From assembly GCA_014529385.2 (NCBI GenBank), contig CM043949.1:150143850-150207849 (forward strand): DNA of 64,000 nucleotides, given 5' to 3'. The position numbers were made by a program, and so were the translations under genes. Below, piece by piece: positions 50,284 through 61,615 of the stretch. This stretch comes from Adiantum capillus-veneris (lineage: Eukaryota > Streptophyta > Polypodiopsida > Polypodiales > Pteridaceae). Each line of letters begins with the position of its first letter. The stretch's first letter is position 1. The notes under the pieces are model-generated. The model worked only from the letters and a program-made list of their open reading frames with translations, ran no database searches and was not told the origin of the DNA.

Positions 50284-50425
50284 GACATTGGAAAAAGTAA
50301 GAAAAAAACAAAGTATGATTATGTAAATATATAAGAAAGGTAAAATAAGAAAAAGACATTGGAAAAAGTAAGAAAAAAACAAAGTATGATTATGTAAGTA
50401 TATAAGAAAGGTAAAATAGGCCACC
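50284..50425 (+). repeat. Two tandem copies of a 71-bp unit
   Basis: GACATTGGAAAAAGTAAGAA starts at 50284 and 50355; the copies differ by about one base (ATGTAAATAT / ATGTAAGTAT). Confidence 0.96.
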
Positions 50426-51584
50426 TTATGCCTGCGGGGTAGCCCATCCCCACCTTGCCTCCTTTTTTCTCATTGTTGCTCCGCCGGGTGTCCCTTTTCC
50501 TCTCCTCCACTCAAAAGTTCAACCCCCTCTCTCTTCCCCTTGTCGTTTCTCCTTTCTCTCTCCCCTCAAGCTACCCCACCTCTCACCAATAATGCATTAT
50601 AACTCACCAATAATGCACCCTAACTCACATGCAACTTACCCTATCTTCCAAAATAGTATACCCCACCCCCTCTTTCTCTCTCCTATCATATCCCATTACC
50701 CAAATACCCCCCTCTCTCTCTAAAGGGCTCCATGTCTCTTGTCTTGTAGCTAAATAACCTCCCCCACACTCACAGACACTCAGTTTCACTGAAAAAGGTG
50801 CCCCACAGACCCATCCCCACGTGGTGGTTACCTGATTTTTCTTGTGTTCACACACATCTGCACACAGATTCACCACTGAACACACTCCCCTCTCTCCCCT
50901 CTTGTAATTACTTTATTCTCCATGTCACCTCTCACTTTTTTCATCAACCCATCTCTCTCTCTTAGTCTCTCTCTCATGAGACTGCTATTCTGGCACATAT
51001 ACACACAGCCAGACAAGTGGGGCCCACAGTCACATGGCCTATGTAGATAATGATTTCTTCATTTCTAAATTCTAGAATTTCTCCCCCCTCCTCCCCTATA
51101 TAAGGAGGGGTCACCATCACACTAAGGACACAACATCACCAAAGAACACACTATGCACTGTGTGTGCCTTGTGCACACACACACACCCACACCATCACCA
51201 TCACCATCACCGCAATCACCATGCTTGTTTTGAGCATGACCTCTACACCCTTGGCTATGGAAGATGAAGGGCAACTAAATGAAGGATGATGGCCATAATC
51301 CTCGTGCGATTCTTCGCCATCAAATCCCACCTATCCGCCATGTGCTCTACCACTCTCTCCTTTCTCATTCCCCTACCCTATGCTCCCCATTTCATCGCCT
51401 AATTCTCTAAATAAAGCTTGAGGTTTTGTGAGTATGTTTTCTTGCAATGTTTTTCCCATGTGAGGTGTGCGGAATCGCCACCTAGTCTTGTGTTTTGGAG
51501 TGAGCTTGTGTATGTGTGAAGGGTGTGCGGATTCACCATCCTTTTGTGGTGCCTAAGTACTAAGCCGCAATACCCCCTCCCTCA

Positions 51585-51640
<56 letters not shown>

Positions 51641-51850
51641 TGATCTCATTCCCTTTCCTCTTCATCATTACTCCCAAGCATCCATCTCTTTTGGATGAAA
51701 ACTTTGTTATGGTGGTGTGTTGTTTGCGTCCTAGCCGCTGAAGCTAGGTGGTGCCCCCTGTTTGCTTTACCATGAGAGGCTCGAGGCACGCCATTCGGTC
51801 CCCGGTGTTTTAGAGGCCGTCGGGGTTTGGGGTTCGCTTTGCTCCCGTCA
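50426..51850 (+). repeat. LTR-like sequence, copy A
   Basis: CT-rich DNA with a TATA element CTATATAAGGAGGG near 51098 and a 3' block GCGTCCTAGCCGCT...GCTAGGTGGTGCCCC...TTTGCTCCCGTCA ending at 51850. The last 125 bp resemble 53912-54036, including the CCCGTCA end. Likely the end of a gypsy-type LTR on the plus strand. Its left edge is unknown. Confidence 0.45.
51591..51637 (+). repeat. (CT)n microsatellite
   Basis: About 47 bp of CT repeat inside LTR-like copy A. Confidence 0.97.
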
Positions 51851-52243
51851 CCATCCCCCCCCTCCCCCCCCGGCTTAACCACTAGCGGGGCGCCCCTAGT
51901 TTGGCTAGAAGACGGATTCACTCTCTCTCCTACTGCTCGGCTCCACCAATATTCTTTCTCTCTCCTACTCTGAGGCTGCATCACCCGGCCCAGTGGGCGC
52001 CTCAGACACCTATGCCTCTGTCACACCCTCTGCTAAGCTGCCATAGCTATTGTATATTCTCCCTCTTTCTCTTCCAAATATTATTTCTCTCTCTACTTTT
52101 GCTTGTCCAAACCCTCCAGCAGGCCTCCTATCCCCAGTTTTTCCCCCCGTCCACATTCCACTGGCCTTACTACCGCCCCCCCTGTTTTCTTCCTGGCGGA
52201 CCACTAGCCTTACACCCCCTCTCCCCTATCATCACTAAACTCT

Positions 52244-52244
<1 letters not shown>

Positions 52245-52329
<85 letters not shown>
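52245..52329 (+). repeat. (CT)n microsatellite, ~85 bp
   Basis: Uninterrupted CT repeat. Confidence 0.98.
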
Positions 52330-52330
<1 letters not shown>

Positions 52331-52492
52331 AGCGGCCCTGCAAGCCTAAGGGGAAGCCACACTCTCTCTTCCTCTATCCACTCACTCTCTCTCTATTCTC
52401 TACCCCCCCACCCTTATCCCCTCACCACCTCACTCTTTCTCACCCTAGGGGGGACCTCACACCCTCCCTCTTAACATACCCCCCCACCCCCC

Positions 52493-52495
<3 letters not shown>

Positions 52496-52585
<90 letters not shown>
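52496..52585 (+). repeat. (CT)n microsatellite, ~90 bp
   Basis: Uninterrupted CT repeat following a C-rich run. Confidence 0.98.
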
Positions 52586-52587
<2 letters not shown>

Positions 52588-53279
52588 GACTATCCTCTCA
52601 TCCCCCCCCGGCGGCCCCGCTCTCTGTCGCGCTCTCTCTCCCCGGCCCTCGCGCGCGCTGTGAACACCACACATACCACACTCCAACCCCCCCCCTCCAC
52701 ACTCACCCCCTCTCTCTCCCTCGCGCTCTGCGCACACATTCCGCAAGCGCCTCCCCGCTCTCTGTTGCGCTCTCCCCTCTGCAGCCAGTGAAGGCACACG
52801 CGTGCCCACACACACACACCCCTCTCCACACTCACCCCCTCTCTCCCCTACGCCTCTGCGTCGCCCACAGTACCACCGAAAATAGTAAAAGAAAAAAACT
52901 ATATATATATATGTACAATACCCACCTCGTGTTCCCACGCACGCATACACACACACACACATATACATATAATCACACACTAGTACACATATACTCACAC
53001 ACCTATACATACACACGCACAAGAAAAACAAAAAAAAAAAGGAGGACTTTACGACAACGACACCATCAACAAAAGAAGAAAGACAACAAAATCACACGAC
53101 ACCGACAACAAAAAGAACAAAGCGCCGAAAGCATGCCCCGGCTATGACCCCGAAGAGACGTACGCGCTACACTGATGCAAAGACAAGCTGCCATTCACCA
53201 ACATCACGCAACCACGACACCATTTTCAGTAGCCCGTAGGTTATTATCATCATTTTTCAGTTTTCACCCAAGCCTTGTA

Positions 53280-54036
53280 AATTCCTAATTTGTAATGTCC
53301 CTCTCTCTAGCTAGGTGATGTTCACAAAGGCCCACCTAGTCCCAAGACAAAGCAAGGGTCAACCACACTGGGCACACCGCCTTGCTTTGTCTCCCTAATT
53401 AGCTTACCCTAATCAAACCGAGATTACCCTAATCCAAGCATCCACACCTATAAAAGGGCACTAAGAGGTCACTATCGTGGGGGGGCATTTCATGAGAGGT
53501 CAGCACTTAGTAGATTTTTAGTGGGAGGAATTGACACTATTGGCATCACGGGGAGGGGACTTGTGTGATGGTTTGTTTTGGGAATTGCACCATGTGAAGG
53601 GAGCTATGTCCACCTCTCCACTCCACTGGTCGATGCACACACACATACACATTCTTGGTAGCAAGTTTCATATCATCAAGTCGTCTTTAGAGAACGTACC
53701 AAGTAGATTCACTATCTCATCTCCCTATCTCTCTATCACCATGGTGTGTCACCTCGCCGGAAGGAAGGTCATTGTAAATACTGCAAGAAATAATTCTCCC
53801 TCACACCCTGAGGGTTTTCATCATTTGTCAATGGTCTCTCTCTCTCCCTATCTTTATCTGTGTGTGTGTGTGTGTGTGTGTAAGTTTGCGGTGTTCACAT
53901 CACTGTTGTCTACGTCCTAACCGCTCAAAGCTAGGTGGTGCCCCTTGTTCGCTTTACCGTGACCGGCTCGAGGCGTGCCATCGGCTCCTGGCATTTTAGA
54001 GGCTGTCAGGGTCCGGGTATCGCTTTGCTCCCGTCA
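53280..54036 (+). repeat. LTR-like sequence, copy B
   Basis: Contains a TATA element CCTATAAAAGGGC near 53450, a (GT)n tract at 53861-53882, and the same 3' block as copy A, ending TTTGCTCCCGTCA at 54036. The CACTA transposase frame resumes immediately after, so 54036 is an insertion edge. The rest of B does not resemble A. Confidence 0.5.
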
Positions 54037-54394
54037 ATGTCTTGGATGTAGCCAAAGTATTCAAGCTGGCCAGTCTTTGTATTCTCATCCTTAGCACTAC
54101 TCCTACTTTCTTGGACGAAGCTTGCCCTAACACCACTGTCAAAAGTGACCCTTTGTTCGTCGATCCGTTGCACTTTGAAGTGCTTCCTATGCAACCACAA
54201 AGCTCCATATTTGTGATACTACAGCCACAGAATTGAAACAGACTAAAAGTTATTAAAGAAAACTAATTTTCATGTACAACTCAAAAAGGAAGTTGTGAAA
54301 TTTACATGCCAATAACAACCCCTTGACATCTCCTCTTCCTCTTCAGTAATCAACACTCCACTCCTCTTTGCCTCTGAGAGTGTCACATCTAACC
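54037..54394 (-). pseudogene. CACTA transposase C-terminal segment
   Basis: Across the inserted LTR element the minus-strand frame stays open: DFPIGR at 59725-59742 joins to WLDVTLSEAKRSGVLITEEE here. Further on, KYGALWLHRKHFKVQRIDE and QLEYFGYIQDID resemble the C-terminal region found after Tnp2 in plant CACTA proteins (DUF4216-like). A stop and a frame change near 54270 separate the two parts. The frame ends abruptly at 54037 at the LTR-like edge. Confidence 0.6.
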
Positions 54395-54399
54395 ACCGC

Positions 54400-54503
54400 T
54401 GTAATGAACTAGGCAACTAGGCTCCCCTGTCCACATTGCCTAGCCCGGCCCGTGGCCGTAGTCCTTGCCTAGCCTAGTCCATAGGGTAACCCGTGTCCTG
54501 ACA
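54400..54503 (-). repeat. 3' LTR of the gag-only element
   Basis: Plus strand TGTAATGAAC...GTCCTGACA. It differs from the other copy by about three transitions and one short indel (GGTAACCC / GGTACAGGACCC), suggesting a fairly recent insertion. Confidence 0.95.
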
Positions 54504-54516
54504 TTACTTCCCCCTT
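54504..54516 (-). other. Polypurine tract
   Basis: The minus strand reads AAGGGGGAAGTAA immediately before the 3' LTR. Confidence 0.85.
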
Positions 54517-54693
54517 AAGGAAGAGTTTTTGTCCTCGAAAACACAAGTAGTAACATCTTCTTAAGAATACTGGTGTTCTCTTTATTGACGTCCCATAAGT
54601 GATCCAGTTGTCTGTATGACTGATAATTGGTGAGGAGGTTCAATGAAACCAAGATGAATATCTTGATTTTCAACATTGTTGTCCGTTTGCAAC

Positions 54694-54837
54694 CACTTGG
54701 GTCTAAATGGTAACTCCATTTATAACTCACTTGAGTGCTGTAAAGGAGTAACCACAACTAAGAGTCACTTGGGTTTAAATGGTGACTCCATTTATAACTC
54801 ACTTGAGTACTATAAAGGAGTAACCACAACTAAGAGT
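54694..54837 (+). repeat. Two tandem copies of a 72-bp unit
   Basis: CACTTGGGTYTAAATGG starts at 54694 and 54766 and each copy ends ACCACAACTAAGAGT; about four differences. Confidence 0.95.
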
Positions 54838-57275
54838 TGTCCCAAGGCATAACCAGTTTTCAAAACTGCTTAAGGTACTGGAATAATGCAAGGAAACCTT
54901 GGCGTAACTTTCCATGCATTTGTGAGCCAGATTTTCTACTCGCCTGAGTATCTTGAACAGTCCGTTACATGTTCATCCCTAATGAAGGTGACTTGCCAAC
55001 ATGCTCTGTCAGCACACCTGGTAAGTCCTTGACGTATGAAAGTATTGACACAATCTCCAACCCCACCACAAGAGGTTTTCAAAGTCGAAAGGCGTACTTA
55101 AGCAAATTCTAAATTAGGGAGAAACTCATCTATTTAGAAATGCGTTGTGTCAACGTATGCTCTTAGCAGATACTTTAGCACAAGATTACTCTTTGTAATC
55201 TTTGTAATCTGCCAATCCCCTTGGATAAGTGACAGTACTGAGGTGTGTTTTCCTCACGGTTTACAGACAGTCGTCCCAGATGACTGGTAAACGGGAAATC
55301 ACAGTAGTGTTTAACATTGGTGAAGAATCAACAATGTCCAAAATAACCATCGTGGTTAAATTGAAAAAATCCACAAATGCCCAAACCAAGCCATGACCTC
55401 TATTGGTGATTTATAGACTCAAAGGTGATGTCATAGAGATAGTGCACATAAAGTGCAAAATGCTTCATAAGCAACCACTTGAGGAATATGCATGCCGTTA
55501 CAAATCAGCCTTTGCTAAACACTAGGGCCCATAACACCTAGTGTGCATGCATTTAGCAAAAAGCAGATCCGAACCTGTATTTCCATGGTAATTCTTGTCA
55601 ATACTTATGGCAAATGTGATGCGCCTAGCACACATTAACAGGAATGGAAACAATTCTGAAAAGAAACTAAATACTTTCATTTGCAATCTTTTGCAAGCTC
55701 TGCTTAAACGTCTGAATCATAATAGAAGGTGAAGCAGTGATCACTTCTAGATACAAACAATGAAACTTTTTCATTAACAGCTTATAGCCTTGCTATATGT
55801 ATAAACAACCATCTATAATGTTGTTTAGCAATACTTGTACTTTAACAAGTCATTCTAAGTATCCGACAATTTCTGGCCACGAAATTGCTCCTGATACGTC
55901 GTGCTAAAAATGGTCTAGAAAATAGATGTGACCAGCACCTAGGGACTTTGTCGTGACACAGAATTGAAATAATGGCGCCAGTGTCAGTCCAGAGACTCAT
56001 ATTCTCCACATGTGGAATATGTCTCAACTAGGATGTCTGAAAAAGAACATCCTACAAGTACAATATGTACTTGTGTGTGGAGGTAGCTCTAAACACTTTT
56101 ACGACAAGAGTGAGAGGGACCCTCATTATCTTGCTCCACACTGGCTAAACCGAACTCCTTGAGTTCCTAGACCATGTTGTATCTCATGTGACAACATGTG
56201 CCAAATTGAAACCTACAAGTAGGTTCGTAACAGCATAAGACAGAAAGATAGATTGGACACTTGGCCCAAAATACTTTGTGCCGACATGCCCTTGGCATGG
56301 CTCTGTAACATGCAAGCGTACATAGACGTCTTGAAAAACCAATCAAAGCATACTAAAAATGGAATAACACCAAATCAATAGATGCGTACCTGGAGATTTG
56401 AACGTAATGGTCACTTACCCGTATGCAAACGGAGAGGAGCACGTCTCCTACCTTAGAAAACAACATCATTGCAGTGGGAACCATGGGTGTTGCCCTTGCA
56501 ATCCAACCCCTTTGGTTAAAATCTACATAGTTAAACCCTTTGGTAAGACCCGTTGTAGAAACTGCTCAACTAGTAGGTAACATTAACCAACATAGTCAAC
56601 CGTGTAGGTTGATTAGAATCAACTTGAAAACTGTGTTCATCTATTACCGTGTGGTAGATTGCAAAATTCTTTCCTTGAAAGTATAATTGGGAGAGATCAA
56701 CTGTGATCCTCAATGCAGATCGAACTGTGATCCTTAATGCCTATTTGGTGATGTAGCACTCACCTGTTGGGTCTTACCCCAAAACAGTATGTCCATAGAC
56801 ACTCCGTAGTGCTATAGAGAGAGTAGGAGACCCACACAAGTGAACTATCGATCTCTTATGGACAGCCATGCTGTCACAAATGATTGCTGCATCTATACTC
56901 CGTGGTAGAGAGCAGCTAGTGTAAGTTTAAGAAAAACTCAACTTGAGTGTCGCAATGAAAACATGTAGGGGAAAATTGACATTTTAAACATCCGTAATGA
57001 CAAGACTCGTGCTTGTCCATTAATGTCGATGTGTACTTCCATGGGTATATCTTAAAAACAAGCACGCAAAGAATGCCAATAGTTGGGTCTTACCCTTATC
57101 CGAACATCGGCTCGTAGCCCTTATGCAAAATAGTGTTCAATCAACAAACCGATGAAGAATAATTTAAGTAGCATCGTAGCCACATGTTAGCTGAGAGTTA
57201 GAAAACCTTGGCTCAGGCTTACTCAAAAGCAAAACATGTATCAAAAGCTGCGTAGAAGATTTTCATGTTTTCCGT

Positions 57276-57343
<68 letters not shown>

Positions 57344-58169
57344 AGAGCATGCTGGGCTGAGGAACTTGCCTTAAGTGTTAGAGTGTGTGCCCAGAATGTG
57401 TGCTCTTAGACATCTTATGCCTAAATTGCAGCTTATCCTAAAAGTATTCCACAATCTGTCTGTGTAACGCTGTCATCAAGAGAGGCAACAGAAAAACATA
57501 GAACTCATTTCGATCCCTTAACTTGCAGGGGTCGTGATTGTATGAGAACAACTTAGCATTGTCACTTTGCCCATGAATCAAGTCCAAGTTTTAGGTTCTT
57601 TTAGTGTTGTTGTGCGTTGACAACAACCCAAAAATCATGTCAAACAATCAAAAACTTATCTTGTCCTTGACAGAGTGTCTAGTGTTATAGCGGAAGCATA
57701 AACCAACAAGTGATGGAATTCATTTTACCTGGATAGCATGCTGTGCATGTAGAGTGGTAAGCCCTTGGAGAGAGTGACGGCCTCAAAGGTGAGAGCCCAA
57801 AACCATAAGTGTGTTGTACCAGTTAGACTGCTAAGGATTCGATGAGATGATATCTTGAATAATGTAGGTGCCCCAAACTTGGTTGCCAACTGCTCTTGTC
57901 TCCGAGGTAATCGGAGTACAAAGGAAATGCCTTATGGCATGTAAAATGAGTCAAGCAGATCAGATAAGCCGAGGTGATGTGACTGGTCGTACCAAAAATG
58001 ATTGTGGCACACAAAAATTGGGGTTTAACATTACCCAATTCAAAAAAACGTACAGTATGCTGAAAATTCCATATCGAAGTATGAGAAAATGGTTGCTCCT
58101 AACATATTCAAAAAGCCATATAACTACGGTGCCGTGCACCAAAACTGGAGTTTATGGCAAAGCACAAAC
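54838..58169. other. Interior of the gag-only element without genes
   Basis: About 3.3 kb with no recognisable domain in any frame; it occupies the place where pol would lie. It contains a (GA)n tract at 57280-57340. Confidence 0.5.
57280..57340 (+). repeat. (GA)n microsatellite
   Basis: About 61 bp of uninterrupted GA. Confidence 0.98.
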
Positions 58170-58766
58170 TCATGCATCATGCTGAAGTTTTCCGACATGT
58201 GGGCACTGCTTTTTTTGATGTGTGCCTAAGCAAATAAAGCATAATTTTTGACTTTTTGCACGTTGAAATTCAGATGGTGTTAGGCGCTTCTTGACCACGT
58301 TGGTCGTGCCCCGATGTGTTCCGACAACCGAAGTATTGTAGACATGTTGGGCCTCTTTGGTCATAACTGATAAATTGGCAACCCCCTAGGTTGCTGCCAA
58401 GTGGAGAGTTGATTCTCGTAGCATTCTGTAAATTAATTGTGTAAGATTTTCTACTTGTGTAACCAAGATTTGAACCCTGACAGCGAGCTTGAGAAATCGG
58501 GCATCAAAAGTTTTCCAGTCTTGTCGAGTGACAAACTCCCTGGTATTTGGCAGTTGACTATCATCTTCGAGAATGTCCAACACACTCTATGGAGGAGGGG
58601 TTGACAAACGAGGAGACAGAGATGGATCACCAAGGTTGGCACCATCCATCCCTATTGCCACGAGGGTACTCTCCGTGAGAGTATCCGGCCCCATGACATC
58701 CACAGGTGGAGCCCATTCGATATATTCAAAGTCGAACACGTGTTGAGCATCAATTTCTGCACTCAT
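58170..58766 (-). pseudogene. Gag of the short-LTR element
   Basis: The minus strand reads MSAEIDAQHVFDFEYIEW (start 58766), then DILEDDSQLPNTREFVTRQD, a helical stretch LKLAVRVQILVTQVENLTQL, and finally RLTPSEFQRAKSQKLCFICL followed by GTHQKKQC. RLTPSEF...LCF-x-C is the usual lead-in to the gypsy gag zinc knuckle, here C-x2-C-x3-H-x4-C. A frameshift near 58587 and a stop near 58386 break it. Other minus ORFs up to 59521 in the leader are unassigned. Confidence 0.65.
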
Positions 58767-59597
58767 GGTGAATCGGTGTTGTGCGAACAAAGAGAAAACA
58801 ATACCTGATGTCCGTAGTACTTGTAAAGTATAGCTACTGCGTGTCCTAGCAGTGAAGCGTCGTGCTAAATCTGCCTTGATTTCAAAAACGTTTGCACTGT
58901 AGCCGATAATTATCTGTGCTAATTAGGTTGGTCGGCAAAGCTTTGAACAATCTGTGATGTTGGATATTTGAATGAAGACTGACAAATTGTTGTCAACGAA
59001 GCTTGATGTCCTATCGAAGAAGCTCTCGGCCACCTACTCAAGCGAGTTGGTGTTCTTTCTCGTGAACATACAAGTTCAGGAAATTTCTGCAATAATCGAG
59101 TACAGTTTGAAGCCGATGCGAGTACAATTGGAAGCCATGACGATCGAGGGCTTTTCCCGGTCGAGGTAGCTTGCTCAACTTCCTTAATTTGCTTGATTAC
59201 CCGTGGGAAGGGCCGTTGAGAAATTGCCAAGACCCAATTTAAGGGCCAAAGGCCTTCAAAGGCTTTTTTCAGTGTGAAATACTTACTGTATTTCTAGCAG
59301 GCAGCACTGACGACGACGACGAGGTGAAGATGGGCTCTGAGCTCCTTGCACAGTTCGGCTATGGCGGACTTGAATTGGCGCAAACCTCTGTAGCCTGAGG
59401 GCGCCCCGTTCAAGCCCAGCAACCCTCGGTTGCATGCACCGTAGGCTCTCGTCCAAAAACAAAAAAACTGCCCGTTTTGGCAATTGGCCCGGGTACTTTT
59501 GGAAAAGTTTTTAAAAAGCATTGGTTCTCATAGAAAGACGGCTGTTTTTAGGGGCCAAAGATGACCACGCCTAGAGAGAGAGTGGAGGAGAGTCCTT

Positions 59598-59610
59598 GGC
59601 TCTGATACCA
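59598..59610 (-). other. Primer binding site for initiator Met-tRNA
   Basis: The minus strand reads TGGTATCAGAGCC, one base after the 5' LTR end. Confidence 0.93.
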
Positions 59611-59611
59611 G

Positions 59612-59719
59612 TGTAATGAACTAGGCAACTAGGCTCCCCTATCCACATTGCCTAGCCCAGCCCGTGGCCGTAGTCCTTGCCTAGCCTAGTTCATAGGGTA
59701 CAGGACCCGTGTCCTGACA
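59612..59719 (-). repeat. 5' LTR of the gag-only element
   Basis: 108 bp, TGTAATGAAC at the inner end and GTCCTGACA at the outer end on the plus strand. It is flanked by the ACCGC duplication at 59720-59724. Confidence 0.95.
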
Positions 59720-61176
59720 ACCGCCCAATTGGAAAGTCAGGCAATTTTTGAAGATGGTCTAGAAAAGGAAGGTTTCTAGTTGCACGGTTGCGCTTGAATT
59801 GAAGGCAATTTTTCAAACGTAATTGCTTTTCCCCTTCATACCTCTCTAGCCACTTTTGCATGATGTCTGAGCTGAGAAGGCAAAATCTCATAACCTTTTC
59901 TTGCATTGTGATGTCCATCTTCCTAACAATGCCTTGTCCCTGTGGCTCGTCCCCTATCACCTTGACGTTGACCTTAGTAGTAATTTGTTGGGACGATCAA
60001 TGACAACAACAGATGGCCCTTCTTGATAGCAAGCCATGGTGAAAGATTATAATTAACCAGACGAATAGGCCATGTGCTCCATGACGAACTCCGTAATCCG
60101 AATGGGTTTATTCGTCCATTGCCAGACCAAAGAGGATACATCGAGGCTCGTTCTTAAATGTAGGCCAACTTTCCTCTATGTGCTTCCATGCACGAGAGTC
60201 AGCAGGTACCCGCATAACATCATCTGTCAATCTAGTATTTGAGTGCCATGTCATCACCGATGCTATGGACTTGCACCTGAACATGCTCTTTATTCTTCGA
60301 ATGATAGGAAAGTGTCGAAGGACCTTTGCTGGGATAAATTTTCCTTGTGTGTCCTCCCTGTACCTATTTGATCCACAATTGGGACATTGTTCTAGGTTTG
60401 CATACTCATTGCAAAAAAGTATACAATCATTAGGACATGCATTTATTTTCTGATAATCCAAGCCCAAATTAGTAAGAAGCTTTTTAGCAGCTGGACGGGT
60501 AGGGGGCATGTGATTCCTTCTAGCAAGATTTGCTCATTCAGCAAGCTGGCGTTACATGAACAAGTGAGCCCTTTGATCACTTTATATGAAGTGTAATTTT
60601 CACTTTACCATGCTTAGGATAAATATGTTTACCTGAAAAGCTCTGTGTGACTGAGGCATTAGACCAACCGTAGATAGACTGCAAATTAAGCATTGCCAAT
60701 GCGGTACGGAGAACTGAGATTCTTGCAGCTATATAGAGCGGCATGCATGCAAGACTTTGCATCATCTCGCCATCCTCATCGTTGCTATCATGCCATCTAT
60801 ATGAACGCAATGGCTGAGGTTGGTGGTCCACAATACTGCACTCAATGTTGTCGCCTTCTATGTTGGAATCCATGTCAAAGAACGCATCCAATATCTGCTC
60901 CATCTCTACTTCTTGAAATGTTGCTTCAGGTATTGGTTGGGAGGACTCAACCGATGGCTGCTCATTTGAAAATTGTCTTCTCTGGGATTAAGTTGGAGAA
61001 ATATCTACTTGCGGACTTTGACCTTCAATCTCTAGACCATCAGATCGATAACACAGGTCTTGTACTTGCTCTATCGGAAAGAGACCGTGATTGCATATGT
61101 GTTGGTCAAAGATTTTTTGTTTTTGAAAGATCTGATGCTTGCAATGCGCACAAGGACACGCCATCCTATCGTCCAT
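59720..61176 (-). pseudogene. CACTA transposase, Tnp2 type, internally deleted
   Basis: On the minus strand, RMACPCAHCKHQIF (61150) with a following His matches the transposase-associated zinc domain. After an acidic linker, PLYIAARISVLRTALAMLNL and YGWSNASVTQSF (60640-60760) open the Tnp2 core. ACPNDCILFCNEYANLEQC and CGSNRY form its zinc ribbon (60370-60440), followed by IRRIKSMF, DSRAWKHIEESWP and, after a frameshift, RLVNYNLSPWLAIKKGHLLL (60010-60080). Then the sequence jumps to MDITMQEKVMRFCLLSSDIM (59900), which resembles the later DUF4218-like region. The catalytic centre between them is missing, so no active transposase could be made. Transposase would bind and cut the CACTA ends. Confidence 0.85.
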
Positions 61177-61249
61177 ACTTTATCTACCAATGATACAACA
61201 AATATTTAAAACACTCTAGTTGTTATAACTACAAGCTTTAGCTACTTCA

Positions 61250-61615
61250 CATTCTCTAGCGAGGCCCGATCCCCACACACCTTGGTCTAGAGGTGCACGG
61301 AGATCAGGACCACAGGGTAATAATCTCCTCTTTATTGGTAAATGACTATATATTAAAGTTCTTGAAGTCTATGTGCACTTTTGAAGTCCGATTGCATTTC
61401 TTCAATAATTTTTTGTTAGCTCTAACAACCTCACATTCTCTAGCCAGGCCCGATCCCCGCACACCTCGGTCTAGAGGTGCATGGAGATTGGGACCACAGG
61501 GTAATAATATCTTCTTTATTGTTCAATGACTATATACTAAGGTTCTGTCAGCCTATGTGCACTTTTGAAGTGCGATTATATTTTTTCTACTATTAAGTTG
61601 ATGCTAGCTCTAACC
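61250..61615 (+). repeat. Tandem duplication, 184-bp unit
   Basis: CATTCTCTAGCSAGGCCCG begins at 61250 and 61434, followed by the same GGTCTAGAGGTGCAYGGAGA and AGGGTAATAAT segments. Later pieces of the unit (GAAGTSCGATTGC, TGCTAGCTCTAACC) recur as far as about 62180. Confidence 0.92.

Larger units (their letters stand above)
51851..53279. other. CT-rich and CA-rich low-complexity stretch
   Basis: Between the two LTR-like blocks. It is dominated by pyrimidine-rich DNA, C runs and CACACA text, with two long (CT)n tracts. No gene is supported; the ORFs are low-complexity artefacts. Confidence 0.6.
54400..59719 (-). mobile_element. Gag-only LTR retrotransposon with very short LTRs
   Basis: LTRs of 104 bp (54400-54503) and 108 bp (59612-59719) are nearly identical in sequence and orientation. 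A Met-tRNA primer site adjoins the 5' copy and a purine tract adjoins the 3' copy. Perfect 5-bp target duplications ACCGC flank it (54395-54399 and 59720-59724). The interior has a broken gag with a zinc knuckle and no protease, RT or integrase that I can find. Just before the purine tract, VFEDKNSSLRGK recalls the last residues of chromovirus pol. It fits the TR-GAG or TRIM class, or an internally deleted gypsy. Confidence 0.9.

Noticed and set aside
51851-53279. A complete LTR element with LTR copies A and B at its ends
   Set aside because: Only the last ~125 bp of A and B match; the rest of the candidate LTRs differ, and no target duplication pairs their outer edges.
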